From the NCBI RefSeq assembly GCF_016864575.1, contig NZ_CP044125.1, forward strand, positions 3,764,001-3,828,000: DNA of 64,000 nucleotides. The letters run 5' to 3'. Each line of letters starts with the position of its first letter. Positions within the stretch are counted from its first letter, which is position 1. This DNA comes from Rhizobium sp. BG4 (GTDB lineage Bacteria > Pseudomonadota > Alphaproteobacteria > Rhizobiales > Rhizobiaceae). The notes under the pieces are model-generated. The model did not search any database. It was not told the DNA's origin and worked only from the letters and a program-made list of their open reading frames with translations. This document shows positions 38,543 through 46,708 of this stretch, piece after piece. Position numbers and translations under genes: made by a program.

Positions 38543-40057
38543 TTGCAGGTTGGCATCGATATGGGAACGGCGTCCGGCAGCAGCCCGGCGACACTCGATA
38601 TCGAGGAGCTGCTGGCAACGCGCCTGCTCGTTCAGGGCAATTCCGGCTCCGGCAAGTCGCATCTGCTGCGGCGCCTGCTAGAGCAATCCGCCCAATGGGT
38701 TCAGCAGGTCATCATCGATCCCGAAGGCGACTTCGTAACGCTCAGCGACCGTTTCGGCCATATCGTCGTCGATGGCGAGCGCACCGAAGCAGAGCTTGCC
38801 GGTATCGCCAACCGCATCCGCCAGCATCGCGTTTCCTGCGTGCTGACGCTCGAAGGCCTTGATATCGAGCAGCAGATGCGTGCTGCGGCTGCCTTCCTCA
38901 ACGGCATGTTCGATGCCGACCGTGAATATTGGTATCCGGTTCTCGTCGTCGTCGACGAAGCGCAGATGTTCGCGCCGTCCGTTGGCGGGGATGTCTCGGA
39001 AGATGCGCGCAAGATGTCGCTCGGCGCGATGACCAACCTGATGTGCCGCGGCCGTAAGCGCGGTCTGGCGGGCGTCATCGCCACGCAGCGTCTGGCGAAG
39101 CTTGCGAAGAACGTCGCGGCCGAAGCCTCGAACTTCCTGATGGGCCGCACCTTCCTCGATATCGACATGGCGCGCGCTGCCGATCTGCTCGGCATGGACC
39201 GGCGCCAGGCGGAAATGTTCCGCGACCTGAAGCGTGGCAATTTCGTTGCCCTCGGGCCGGCACTGTCGCGCCGGCCGCTGCCGATCCAGATCGGTAACGT
39301 CGAGACCTCGGCGCGTTCGTCGAGCCCGAAGCTGATGCCGCTGCCGGATGCGCCGCAGGATGTCGAGGACCTGATCTTCACGCCGGATCCGGAAGAGTTC
39401 CAGCGGCCGATCTTGCGCCGCGCGGCGCCGGCGCCGCGCCCGACCACCGATATTCTTGCCGAGCTGTCGCGCTCCGCGCCCGCCGCAGTCCCGGCGCCTT
39501 CCGAGCCGCGCTCCAGCCAGCCGGAACTGTCTGCCGAGGAGCGCGAAGAGCGCCTGTCCGGCGTGCTCGCCGAAATCCTCGACGACCCGGCCTCGGGCTT
39601 CCGGACGGATTCGGTGCTCTACCAGGAATTTCTCGTGCGCTTGCGTATGCGCCGCGTGCCGGGGCCGCCGCTGTCGCTGCAGGATTTCCGCCGCCGCGTG
39701 GCTGTATCGCGCTCAGGCGTCGATCCCGAAATGGCGGCCAGCGAAGGCTGGGCCACGGCGCTCTCGCTGTCGAATGGCGTGACCGACGATCTGCAGGGCG
39801 TGTTCCTGATGATGGCGAAGGCAGCGCTCGGCGGCGAACCATGCCCGTCCGACGCCCGCATCGCCCGCGCTTACGGCACCCATTCGGCCCGCCGCGCCCG
39901 CCGTCTACTCGGCTATTTCGAAGAACAGGGCCTGATCGTCGTCCATACGGATTTCACCGGCAAGCGCATCGTCGCTTTCCCTGACCTGCAGGCTGAGACC
40001 GCGCCGGGTTCGGCTGACGCGCCTGACGACGACGCGCTGAAGAGCGCTGCCGAGTAA
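38543..40057 (+). CDS. HerA-like (DUF87) P-loop ATPase
   Basis: A 504-residue ATPase of the HerA/FtsK superfamily. Walker A GNSGSGKS is at residues 32-39, Walker B VLVVVDEAQMFAP near 135, and GVIATQRLAKLAKNV and GRTFLDIDMARAADLLG are sensor-like regions. After a Pro-rich linker (about 285-340) a C-terminal winged-helix-like domain follows. HerA relatives pump or remodel DNA, often beside NurA nuclease; no nurA is here. This stand-alone form is widespread in rhizobia and of unknown function. A TTG start is supported by AAGGGGA 8 bases upstream. Confidence 0.85.
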   Translation: MQVGIDMGTASGSSPATLDIEELLATRLLVQGNSGSGKSHLLRRLLEQSAQWVQQVIIDPEGDFVTLSDRFGHIVVDGERTEAELAGIANRIRQHRVSCVLTLEGLDIEQQMRAAAAFLNGMFDADREYWYPVLVVVDEAQMFAPSVGGDVSEDARKMSLGAMTNLMCRGRKRGLAGVIATQRLAKLAKNVAAEASNFLMGRTFLDIDMARAADLLGMDRRQAEMFRDLKRGNFVALGPALSRRPLPIQIGNVETSARSSSPKLMPLPDAPQDVEDLIFTPDPEEFQRPILRRAAPAPRPTTDILAELSRSAPAAVPAPSEPRSSQPELSAEEREERLSGVLAEILDDPASGFRTDSVLYQEFLVRLRMRRVPGPPLSLQDFRRRVAVSRSGVDPEMAASEGWATALSLSNGVTDDLQGVFLMMAKAALGGEPCPSDARIARAYGTHSARRARRLLGYFEEQGLIVVHTDFTGKRIVAFPDLQAETAPGSADAPDDDALKSAAE

Positions 40058-40062
40058 GGCTT

Positions 40063-40398
40063 TCAAACCCAGCTCTGGATAACTTCCGGGCTGGCGTGGA
40101 TGCAGGTCAGTTCCAGCCGTGTCGTGCCGATATTCTTGAAGCAGTGGGGTGTCTCGGCGTTGACGACGACGATGTCGCCGGGGTTGGGGTCTAGGGTCTC
40201 TTCGCCGACGGTGAAGCGCGCCTGTCCCGAGCGGACGATCCACATTTCGGTATAGGGATGGACATGCAGGGCAGGGCCTTGGCCCGGCTCGTTGTCTATG
40301 AGGAAGATCGAGACGGGTGCGCCGAACGCGCCGCCTTCAAAGAGAATGGTTCGGTTCGGGGACTGCTGCTGATTTTCGCGGCTGATGACGTGGAACAT
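40063..40398 (-). CDS. Cupin-domain protein
   Basis: A 111-residue single-cupin protein. Motif 1 is GPALHVHPYTEMWIVRSGQARF and motif 2 PGDIVVVNAETPHCFKN, giving the His/Glu/His metal-binding set. Small cupins act as enzymes (isomerases, dioxygenases) or ligand-binding proteins; the reaction is not readable. It is divergent from the marR gene, with two MarR-type operators between them, so it is the most likely target of that regulator. Confidence 0.9.
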   Translation of the reverse strand: MFHVISRENQQQSPNRTILFEGGAFGAPVSIFLIDNEPGQGPALHVHPYTEMWIVRSGQARFTVGEETLDPNPGDIVVVNAETPHCFKNIGTTRLELTCIHASPEVIQSWV

Positions 40399-40439
40399 GA
40401 TTTCCTCCCTTGGAACCTGAACCGGATTTCGCTATCAAT

Positions 40440-40459
40440 TTATCTTAGTGAGAAGATAA
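40440..40459. promoter_or_regulatory. MarR operator candidate 1
   Basis: TTATCTT (40440-40446), a six-base spacer, AAGATAA (40453-40459): a perfect 7-bp inverted repeat between the divergent cupin and marR genes. Confidence 0.7.
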
Positions 40460-40460
40460 T

Positions 40461-40490
40461 CCGATTTATCTTCTCGTCAAGACAAATCGG
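40461..40490. promoter_or_regulatory. MarR operator candidate 2
   Basis: Twelve-base arms CCGATTTATCTT (40461-40472) and AAGACAAATCGG (40479-40490) with one mismatch and the same six-base spacer as site 1. Centres of the two sites are 26 bases apart. Site 2 ends 8 bases before the marR ATG, implying autorepression. Confidence 0.7.
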
Positions 40491-40498
40491 ATTTGACC

Positions 40499-41026
40499 AT
40501 GACGACTGAAGACCATGTCGACCGCTTGCGTGCTCTCTGGGCCCAGGAACTGCCGGATCTCGATACGACGCCGATGAGCATTCTCGGCCGCATCTACCGG
40601 CTGTCCAATCTTGTGCGGCCGTCGATCGAGGCGACCTTTGCGGAATTCCATCTCGATCGCGGCGAATTCGATGTGATCGCGACGATCCGCCGGTCCGGGC
40701 CGCCTTACCGGATGATCCCGACGGAGCTTTACCGTCACCTGATGATCTCCTCCGGCGGGTTGACCCACAGGCTCGACCGGCTGGAGAAGGCTGGGCTGGT
40801 CACGCGCGAGCGCTCGGATCAGGACAAGCGCAGTTTCGTCGTGGTACTAACCGCAGAGGGTATCCGCCGCGCCGAGGCTGCTTTTCGCGAGGACATGGGC
40901 CGGGAGCTCGGTCTCCTCGATGCGCTCGATGAGGGGGAGCGCCGGGCGTTGTCCGGTCTGCTGCGCAAGCTTGCGGGTTCGCTCGAACCGGCCGAGGGCG
41001 AGGCGTCGGCGGCAGATTCCGTTTGA
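40499..41026 (+). CDS. MarR-family transcriptional regulator
   Basis: A 175-residue winged-helix regulator. The DNA-recognition region is IPTELYRHLMISSGGLTHRLDRLEKAGLVTRERSDQDKRSFVVVLT, with the wing DQDKRS conserved in the family; dimerisation helices flank it. MarR proteins repress and are released by small phenolic or oxidised ligands. Two inverted repeats just upstream are its likely operators, controlling both itself and the divergent cupin gene. ATG at 40499 preferred; an in-frame TTG lies 6 bases upstream. Confidence 0.93.
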   Translation: MTTEDHVDRLRALWAQELPDLDTTPMSILGRIYRLSNLVRPSIEATFAEFHLDRGEFDVIATIRRSGPPYRMIPTELYRHLMISSGGLTHRLDRLEKAGLVTRERSDQDKRSFVVVLTAEGIRRAEAAFREDMGRELGLLDALDEGERRALSGLLRKLAGSLEPAEGEASAADSV

Positions 41027-41224
41027 CAATCCCGTGACTTATCCATAAACACCGCGCCAGCACCGGGCAGCAATGTCCGGTGTTTCATTTGACATGTCCC
41101 GTGGATTCATCCCGTTCGCGTAATGGTTTGGTCCTGTCGGGCTTTCGAGAGAAAGCCAAAGGAGGGCGTGTTTCCTTCGCGCGGTTTGGCTACAAACCGT
41201 TCTAACACTCTGAAAGGAAATACG

Positions 41225-41842
41225 ATGAGCAAGCGCGAATCGTCCAAGTACAAGATTGACCGCCGTATGGGCGAAAACATCTGGGGCCGTCCTAAGTCCC
41301 CGGTGAACCGCCGCGAATACGGCCCGGGCCAGCATGGTCAGCGCCGCAAGGGCAAGCTCTCTGACTTCGGTGTGCAGCTGCGCGCCAAGCAGAAGCTGAA
41401 GGGCTACTACGGTGACCTGCGCGAAAAGCAGTTCCGTGCGATCTTCGACGAAGCCAACCGCCGCAAGGGTGACACTTCCGAAAACCTGATCGGTCTTCTG
41501 GAGTCCCGTCTCGACGCGATCGTTTATCGCGCCAAGTTCGTCCCGACCGTTTTCGCAGCCCGCCAGTTCGTGAACCACGGCCACGTGACCGTGAACGGCG
41601 TCCGCGTCAACATCGGTTCTTACCGTTGCAAGGCCGGCGACGTCATCGAAGTTCGCCAGAAGTCGAAGCAGCTCGTAACGGTTCTGGAATCCATCTCTCT
41701 CGCTGAGCGTGATGTTCCTGACTACATCGAAGTTGATCACAACAAGATGGTTGCGACCTTCGCACGCGTTCCTTCGCTCTCCGACGTTCCGTACCCGGTC
41801 GTCATGGAGCCGCATCTGGTGGTCGAATTCTATTCGCGTTAA
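41225..41842 (+). CDS. rpsD: 30S ribosomal protein S4
   Basis: A 205-residue S4, primary 16S rRNA-binding protein that nucleates 30S body assembly. The N-terminal MSKRESSKYKIDRRMGENIWGRPKSP is of the zinc-free alphaproteobacterial type, and the S4 RNA-binding domain is at LESRLDAIVYRAKFVPTVFAARQFVNHGHVTVNG in parts. A GAAAGGAAA site precedes the ATG. It stands alone, with its own 200-base leader and a strong terminator, away from the S13-S11-rpoA operon where it is found in other bacteria. Confidence 0.99.
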   Translation: MSKRESSKYKIDRRMGENIWGRPKSPVNRREYGPGQHGQRRKGKLSDFGVQLRAKQKLKGYYGDLREKQFRAIFDEANRRKGDTSENLIGLLESRLDAIVYRAKFVPTVFAARQFVNHGHVTVNGVRVNIGSYRCKAGDVIEVRQKSKQLVTVLESISLAERDVPDYIEVDHNKMVATFARVPSLSDVPYPVVMEPHLVVEFYSR

Positions 41843-41866
41843 TCGCGAGGCGTTTTCGCATACGGA

Positions 41867-41895
41867 AAAGCCGCCTCACAGGGCGGCTTTTTTTT
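41867..41895 (+). terminator. rpsD terminator
   Basis: AAAGCCGCC (41867-41875) pairs with GGCGGCTTT (41882-41890), followed by a run of T; 25 bases past the rpsD stop. Confidence 0.9.
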
Positions 41896-41910
41896 ATCTG
41901 GAGAGAAGTC

Positions 41911-42840
41911 ATGGTGGATTTGCAGGCAGTCCTCGACAGCATCTACAAGGAACTGACGCCGCGGATCGGCGAGGGCAAGGTTGCGGATTACATTCCCGAG
42001 CTCGCCAAGATCGATCCCAACCAGTTCGGGATGACGATCGCCACGACGGACGGCAAGATCTACAGCGTCGGCGACGCTGCCGTAGCTTTCTCCATCCAGA
42101 GCATTTCCAAGGTCTTCATGCTGACGCTGGCGCTCGGCAAGGTGGGCGAGAGTCTGTGGAAGCGCGTCGGCCGCGAGCCATCGGGCTCGGCCTTCAATTC
42201 CATCGTCCAGCTGGAACATGAGAGCGGGATTCCCCGCAACCCCTTCATCAATGCCGGCGCCATTGCCGTCACCGATGTCGTCATGGCCGGCCATGCGCCG
42301 CGCGAGGCGATCGGTGAGCTGCTGCGCTTCGTGCGCTATCTGGCGGACGACGAATCCGTGACCATCGACGAGAAGGTCGCGCGCTCGGAAACGCAGACGG
42401 GCTACCGCAATTTCGCGCTCGCCAATTTCATGCGCGCCTACAAGAATATCGATCATCCGGTCGAGCATGTGCTCGGCGTCTATTTCCATCAATGCGCGCT
42501 GTCGATGACCTGCGAGCAGCTGGCTCGCGCCGGGCTGTTCCTGGCGGCGCGCGGCAGCAACCCGGTCACCGGCCATTCCGTCGTTTCACCGAAGCGGGCG
42601 CGGCGTATCAATGCGATGATGCTGATGTGCGGGCATTACGACGGATCGGGCGATTTCGCCTACCACGTCGGCCTTCCCGGCAAGAGCGGCGTCGGCGGCG
42701 GTATCTTTGCGGTGGCGCCCGGGATCGCCTCGATCGCCGTCTGGTCTCCGGGCCTCAACAAGGTCGGCAATTCGCAGCTTGGCGCCGTGGCGCTGGAAAT
42801 GCTAGCGGCGCGCACCGGCTGGTCGGTTTTCGGCGATTGA
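41911..42840 (+). CDS. glsA: Glutaminase
   Basis: A 309-residue serine-dependent glutaminase hydrolysing glutamine to glutamate and ammonia. The beta-lactamase-like catalytic pair is Ser64-x-x-Lys67 in FSIQSISKVF; GREPSGSAFNSIVQLE and NPFINAGAIAVTD are family signatures, and LPGKSGVGGGIFAVAPG the C-terminal active-site loop. Length matches E. coli YbaS/YneH. A GAGAGAAG site precedes the ATG, which lies only 20 bases past the rpsD terminator. Confidence 0.97.
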   Translation: MVDLQAVLDSIYKELTPRIGEGKVADYIPELAKIDPNQFGMTIATTDGKIYSVGDAAVAFSIQSISKVFMLTLALGKVGESLWKRVGREPSGSAFNSIVQLEHESGIPRNPFINAGAIAVTDVVMAGHAPREAIGELLRFVRYLADDESVTIDEKVARSETQTGYRNFALANFMRAYKNIDHPVEHVLGVYFHQCALSMTCEQLARAGLFLAARGSNPVTGHSVVSPKRARRINAMMLMCGHYDGSGDFAYHVGLPGKSGVGGGIFAVAPGIASIAVWSPGLNKVGNSQLGAVALEMLAARTGWSVFGD

Positions 42841-42899
42841 TGCTGTGTCCTGCCGCTGCTTTCTGCTAAGGCAGATCAACTGACGATCCGGAAGAGACG

Positions 42900-43784
42900 A
42901 TGAATATCGCTGCAAACATTGCCGACGCCCTCGATGAAACCACCGAAGACGGTGGTATCGCCCACGCGCTGTTTGCCGATGCGCCGCGTTCGGTCTCGTT
43001 TAACAAGTTGCGCAAGCGTCTGCTGCGCAATGTGCGTCAGGCATTCGACGATTTCGATATGCTGAAGGGCCAGAAGCGCTGGCTGATCGGCGTTTCCGGC
43101 GGCAAGGATTCCTACGGTCTGCTCGCGCTGCTGCTCGATCTGCAGTGGCGCGGCCTGCTGCCGGTGGAGCTGGTCGCCTGCAATCTCGACCAGGGCCAGC
43201 CGAACTTCCCGAAGCATATCCTGCCGGAATATCTGACCGGTATCGGCGTGAAGCACCGGATCGAGTATCGCGACACCTATTCGATCGTGAAGGAGAAGGT
43301 GCCGGAGGGGGCGACCTATTGCTCGCTCTGTTCGCGTCTCCGCCGCGGCAATCTCTACCGGATCGCCAAGGAGGAGGGCTGCGATGCGCTGGTGCTCGGC
43401 CATCACCGCGAGGACATCCTCGAAACCTTCTTCATGAACTTCTTCCATGGCGGGCGCCTTGCCTCCATGCCGGCGAAGCTGCTGAACGATGAGGGCAACC
43501 TCATGGTTCTGCGACCGCTGGCCTATTGCGCCGAAGACGACATGGCGAAGTTCGCTTCTGCCATGCAGTTTCCGATCATTCCCTGCGATCTCTGCGGTTC
43601 GCAGGACGGCCTGCAGCGCAATGCGATGAAGGATATGCTCGCCGATATCGAGCGGCGCATGCCCGGCCGCAAGGATACGATGCTCAGGGCACTCGCCCAC
43701 GTGAACCCGTCGCATCTTCTCGATCCCAAGCTTTTCGATTTTTCGAGCCTGATGGTCACCGAACCGTCATCGAAGAGCGAGTAA
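42900..43784 (+). CDS. ttcA: tRNA 2-thiocytidine(32) synthetase TtcA
   Basis: A 294-residue iron-sulfur PP-loop enzyme that thiolates C32 of several tRNAs. The PP-loop motif is VSGGKDSYG near residue 66, with the two CxxC pairs CSLC (about residue 140) and CDLC (about 225) that hold the 4Fe-4S cluster, and LVLGHHREDILETFFMN downstream. Length is normal. Note that a second enzyme of the window, TrmJ, modifies the same tRNA position 32 by 2'-O-methylation. Confidence 0.95.
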   Translation: MNIAANIADALDETTEDGGIAHALFADAPRSVSFNKLRKRLLRNVRQAFDDFDMLKGQKRWLIGVSGGKDSYGLLALLLDLQWRGLLPVELVACNLDQGQPNFPKHILPEYLTGIGVKHRIEYRDTYSIVKEKVPEGATYCSLCSRLRRGNLYRIAKEEGCDALVLGHHREDILETFFMNFFHGGRLASMPAKLLNDEGNLMVLRPLAYCAEDDMAKFASAMQFPIIPCDLCGSQDGLQRNAMKDMLADIERRMPGRKDTMLRALAHVNPSHLLDPKLFDFSSLMVTEPSSKSE

Positions 43785-43814
43785 CTGGGCGGACGCCCGA
43801 AACAGGAACATGCC

Positions 43815-44639
43815 ATGACCTCGAAAGTTGATGTAACGACGCTCTCCGATCTCCTCCGGCGGGCGGCGAAGGCCGAGATATTGCCGCGCTTCCGCCGGCT
43901 GGGCGCCGGTGACGTGCGCGCCAAGTCGGAAGCGACCGATCTGGTGACGGAGGCCGACGAGCAGGCCGAGCGGATGATCAAGGCGGAGGCTGCAAAGCTG
44001 TGGCCCGAGGCGCTGTTCATCGGCGAGGAATCGGTCGCAGCCGATCCGGCATTGCTCGACCGCCTCGAAGGCGCTGATCTCGCCATCATCGTCGATCCCG
44101 TCGATGGCACGTTCAATTTTGCTTCGGGCATTCCGGCCTTCGGCGTGATGGCGTCCGTCGTCTCGAAGGGCGAGACCGTAGCCGGTATCATCTACGATCC
44201 GATGGGCGACGACTGGGTGCTGGCGGAGAAGGGCAGCGGTGCATGGCTGAGGCGGCCGGACGGCGAGACGGAGCGGCTGAAAGTTGCCGAGCCTGTCGAG
44301 CTTGGCCAGATGGTCGGCATGGCCTCGACCGGCTTCTTTGCCAAGGAGAAGCGCGCCGAGATCCTCGCCAATCTCGCCAAGGTGCGCTTCCTGGCCAATT
44401 ATCGCTGCGCGGCGCATGAATACCGCGCCTTTGCGTCAGGCCATGTGCACTATCTCTCGTACAACAAGCTGATGCCGTGGGATCATTTGGCGGGGACATT
44501 GATCTCGCAGGAAGCCGGCGCCTATGCCGCCCGTTTCGACGGCTCGCCCTATCTGCCGCACCATGTCGACGGCGGGCTGCTGATCGCACCGGACAAGGCG
44601 TCGTGGGAGTTGCTGCGGAAAGAGGTTTTCACCGTCTAA
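43815..44639 (+). CDS. Inositol monophosphatase-family phosphatase
   Basis: A 274-residue magnesium-dependent phosphatase. The metal-binding motifs are FIGEESVA, IIVDPVDGTFNFASG and WDHLAGTLISQEAGA; together they define the IMPase/FBPase/CysQ superfamily. The exact substrate (inositol phosphate, PAP or a sugar phosphate) cannot be told from sequence. It starts 30 bases after ttcA on the same strand and probably shares its transcript. A terminator follows. Confidence 0.92.
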   Translation: MTSKVDVTTLSDLLRRAAKAEILPRFRRLGAGDVRAKSEATDLVTEADEQAERMIKAEAAKLWPEALFIGEESVAADPALLDRLEGADLAIIVDPVDGTFNFASGIPAFGVMASVVSKGETVAGIIYDPMGDDWVLAEKGSGAWLRRPDGETERLKVAEPVELGQMVGMASTGFFAKEKRAEILANLAKVRFLANYRCAAHEYRAFASGHVHYLSYNKLMPWDHLAGTLISQEAGAYAARFDGSPYLPHHVDGGLLIAPDKASWELLRKEVFTV

Positions 44640-44724
44640 GTTGGTGAGGGCGCAAGCTTCGGTCCAGCCCGGATAGATAGGAGGAAACGCATATTTCCTC
44701 CCAAGCATTTTCATCACGTATCGA

Positions 44725-44747
44725 CCCCGCTCATCGAGCGGGGTTTT
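44725..44747 (+). terminator. Terminator after the IMPase-family gene
   Basis: CCCCGCTC (44725-44732), ATC, GAGCGGGG (44736-44743), then TTTT. Confidence 0.85.
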
Positions 44748-44762
44748 CGTTTGCGCGACAGC

Positions 44763-44891
44763 TCAGTTCGTCGAGCTGGTCACCAGCTGATCGACCGGAA
44801 CAATCGGATTGCTCTGGGGGAGGGAGGCGATGGCGAACATCGCGAAAGCATAAGCGGCAAACACAGAAGCCGCGATGGTGGTCTTGATCAT
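44763..44891 (-). CDS. Short single-helix membrane protein
   Basis: A 42-residue ORF: MIKTTIAASVFAAYAFAMF followed by AIASLPQSNPIVPVDQLVTSSTN. It has one hydrophobic helix and a short polar tail. A GGAG site lies six bases before the ATG at 44891; an in-frame ATG at 44903 is an alternative. The composition (helix, then Pro-rich tail) suggests a real small membrane or secreted protein, but there is no recognised family. About 130 bases to each side are otherwise free of genes. Confidence 0.5.
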   Translation of the reverse strand: MIKTTIAASVFAAYAFAMFAIASLPQSNPIVPVDQLVTSSTN

Positions 44892-45107
44892 GTCTTGCTC
44901 CATCGTTGCCTGCTAAAACTAACCCTAAAGAGCGATGGCAACAAGGAATATGAACGCCAGATGAACGGAATGTCATCGCAATGCGGCTTTTTGGTAGGCG
45001 CTGTGTGGTTCCTGCACCATGAATGGTTGCGGTGAACCCCGGCCTAGTGAAGGAACGAGTCGCGCGGTGATTCGTTGAGTCGCGTGTTTTGCGTGAGGTA
45101 TTGCGTC

Positions 45108-45356
45108 ATGGAAAAGACTGACATCCGGAAATTCGATCCCGTCAGGCTGAAGCTGCGCGGCCGTAACCGCGTGGTCCGTTCGGTGCACGATGCCTACCGG
45201 ATGATGGTCACCGAATGGCCGGTTGCCGATGGGCCGGCGCTCTATCGCGCCGAGGTGACCTGCCTCGATGTCTTCAATGGCGCGGTCGGCGCCAGGGAGG
45301 CGCGCAAGAAGTTCATTGCCGCCGTCAACGAGGCGCATCTGCCCTATATGGACTGA
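45108..45356 (+). CDS. DUF982-family small protein
   Basis: An 82-residue basic protein of the DUF982 family, which is nearly confined to Rhizobiales and highly duplicated there. The signature runs through VRSVHDAYRMMVTEWP and FIAAVNEAHLPY. The ATG at 45108 is the first good start; an upstream in-frame start adds residues with no ribosome site. Function is unknown. A terminator follows the stop closely. Confidence 0.85.
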   Translation: MEKTDIRKFDPVRLKLRGRNRVVRSVHDAYRMMVTEWPVADGPALYRAEVTCLDVFNGAVGAREARKKFIAAVNEAHLPYMD

Positions 45357-45362
45357 CGGCAA

Positions 45363-45393
45363 AAGGCCCGCTCGAGAGCGGGCCTTCGTTTTT
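45363..45393 (+). terminator. Bidirectional terminator between the DUF982 and first Bcr/CflA genes
   Basis: AAGGCCCGCTC (45363-45373) pairs with GAGCGGGCCTT (45376-45386) over a 2-base tip, followed by CGTTTTT. Confidence 0.8.
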
Positions 45394-46672
45394 AGAAATG
45401 TGCGGCACCCGCATCCAGCTGCGGGCTGTCGCCGGGATGGGTGAAGAGCTTGCCCTTCTCGGCCCAGAGCGTGGCGGCAACACTGACGGCGCCGAAGATC
45501 GCAAAGCCGGCGAAGAGCGGCTGGACCGTGCCGTTGAACATCTGGCCGACGGCGCCGCCGAGCACGGCACCGAAGGTCGTCGAGACGAAGCCGGTGATGG
45601 CAGTGGCGGTGCCCGCAAGATTGCCCATCGGCTCGAGGCTGATCGCCGTAAAGTTGGTGGCGATGACGGCAAACATCATCAGCAGCACGGTGAAGAGCGC
45701 GTAGTCGAGCACGAAATTGACCGTGCCGCCGAGCGCCATCACGTAGCCGAAAGCCGATACCAGCGTGAAGAGGATGACCGCTGCATGCGAAATGCGGCGC
45801 ATGCCGAAGGTGCGGACGAAGAAGCCATTGGCGAAGTTGGCGACGGCAATGCCGCCGGCCGTTGCCGCAAAGGCGATCGGCAGCCAGTCGCCGAGGCCGT
45901 AGACCTCGCCGAAGACCTGCTGGACGGAGATGACGTAGGCGCTGATGACGCCGGTGAACATCGTCAGGCCGATCATGTAGCCGCAGGTGATGCGGTTGGT
46001 GAGCACGGTCTTGAAACCGTCGGTGACGGCGCGCACCGACAGCGGGATGCGCTCCTCACGCGGCAGGGATTCCTTCAGGCGGCTTGCGGCCCAGATGAAC
46101 AGGATCGAGCCGACGAGGCCGAGCAGGATGAAGATCCAGTGCCAGTTGGCATAGCTGATGATCAGCTGGCCGACCGACGGCGCGACGATCGGTACGATCA
46201 TGAAGACGATCATGACGAAGGACATGACGCGCGCCATCTCGCGGCCGCCGAAGCAGTCACGCACGATCGCCATGCTGGTGATGCGCACGGCAGCTCCGCC
46301 GATGCCCTGGACGAAACGCATGACGAGGAGCATTTCGAAGCTTGAGGTGGCGGCCGCGCCGAACATGGCGAGCACGTAGACGGCGAGACCGCCGAGCAGG
46401 ATGTTGCGGCGGCCGAAGGCATCGCAGAGGCTGCCGAACAGGATCTGCGAGACGCCGAAGCCGAAGAAGAACACGGCGATGACGAGCTGGGCATCATTGG
46501 TGTTGGTGACATTGAGCGAGTGCCCGATGGCGGGCAGGGCAGGCAGCATGCTGTCGATCGCCATGGCGATGCTGGCTGTCATGATCGCGATGGTGATGAC
46601 GAATTCCGCAAAGCCCATGCCGATGCGGCGCGAGCCCTGGTTTTCGACGTGCGGCGTGTGATCCGGCGCCAT
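45392..46672 (-). CDS. Bcr/CflA-family multidrug MFS transporter (copy A)
   Basis: A 426-residue drug/proton antiporter with twelve membrane helices. MLPALPAIGHSL after the first helix and the motif A region FGRRNILLGGL match the Bcr/CflA drug-efflux subfamily. It is preceded on the same strand by a close paralogue (46709-47995), with about 36 bases between the stop of that gene and this start, so the two likely form a duplicated operon. Substrates are unknown. Confidence 0.93.
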   Translation of the reverse strand: MAPDHTPHVENQGSRRIGMGFAEFVITIAIMTASIAMAIDSMLPALPAIGHSLNVTNTNDAQLVIAVFFFGFGVSQILFGSLCDAFGRRNILLGGLAVYVLAMFGAAATSSFEMLLVMRFVQGIGGAAVRITSMAIVRDCFGGREMARVMSFVMIVFMIVPIVAPSVGQLIISYANWHWIFILLGLVGSILFIWAASRLKESLPREERIPLSVRAVTDGFKTVLTNRITCGYMIGLTMFTGVISAYVISVQQVFGEVYGLGDWLPIAFAATAGGIAVANFANGFFVRTFGMRRISHAAVILFTLVSAFGYVMALGGTVNFVLDYALFTVLLMMFAVIATNFTAISLEPMGNLAGTATAITGFVSTTFGAVLGGAVGQMFNGTVQPLFAGFAIFGAVSVAATLWAEKGKLFTHPGDSPQLDAGAAHF

Positions 46673-46708
46673 GATGAATTACCCCCAAGAAAGAATGCGT
46701 CCGGCGGA

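Noticed and set aside
44731..44976. An 81-codon minus-strand frame overlapping the small membrane protein
   Set aside because: It is in a different frame from the 42-residue protein, which has the better ribosome site and a coherent helix.
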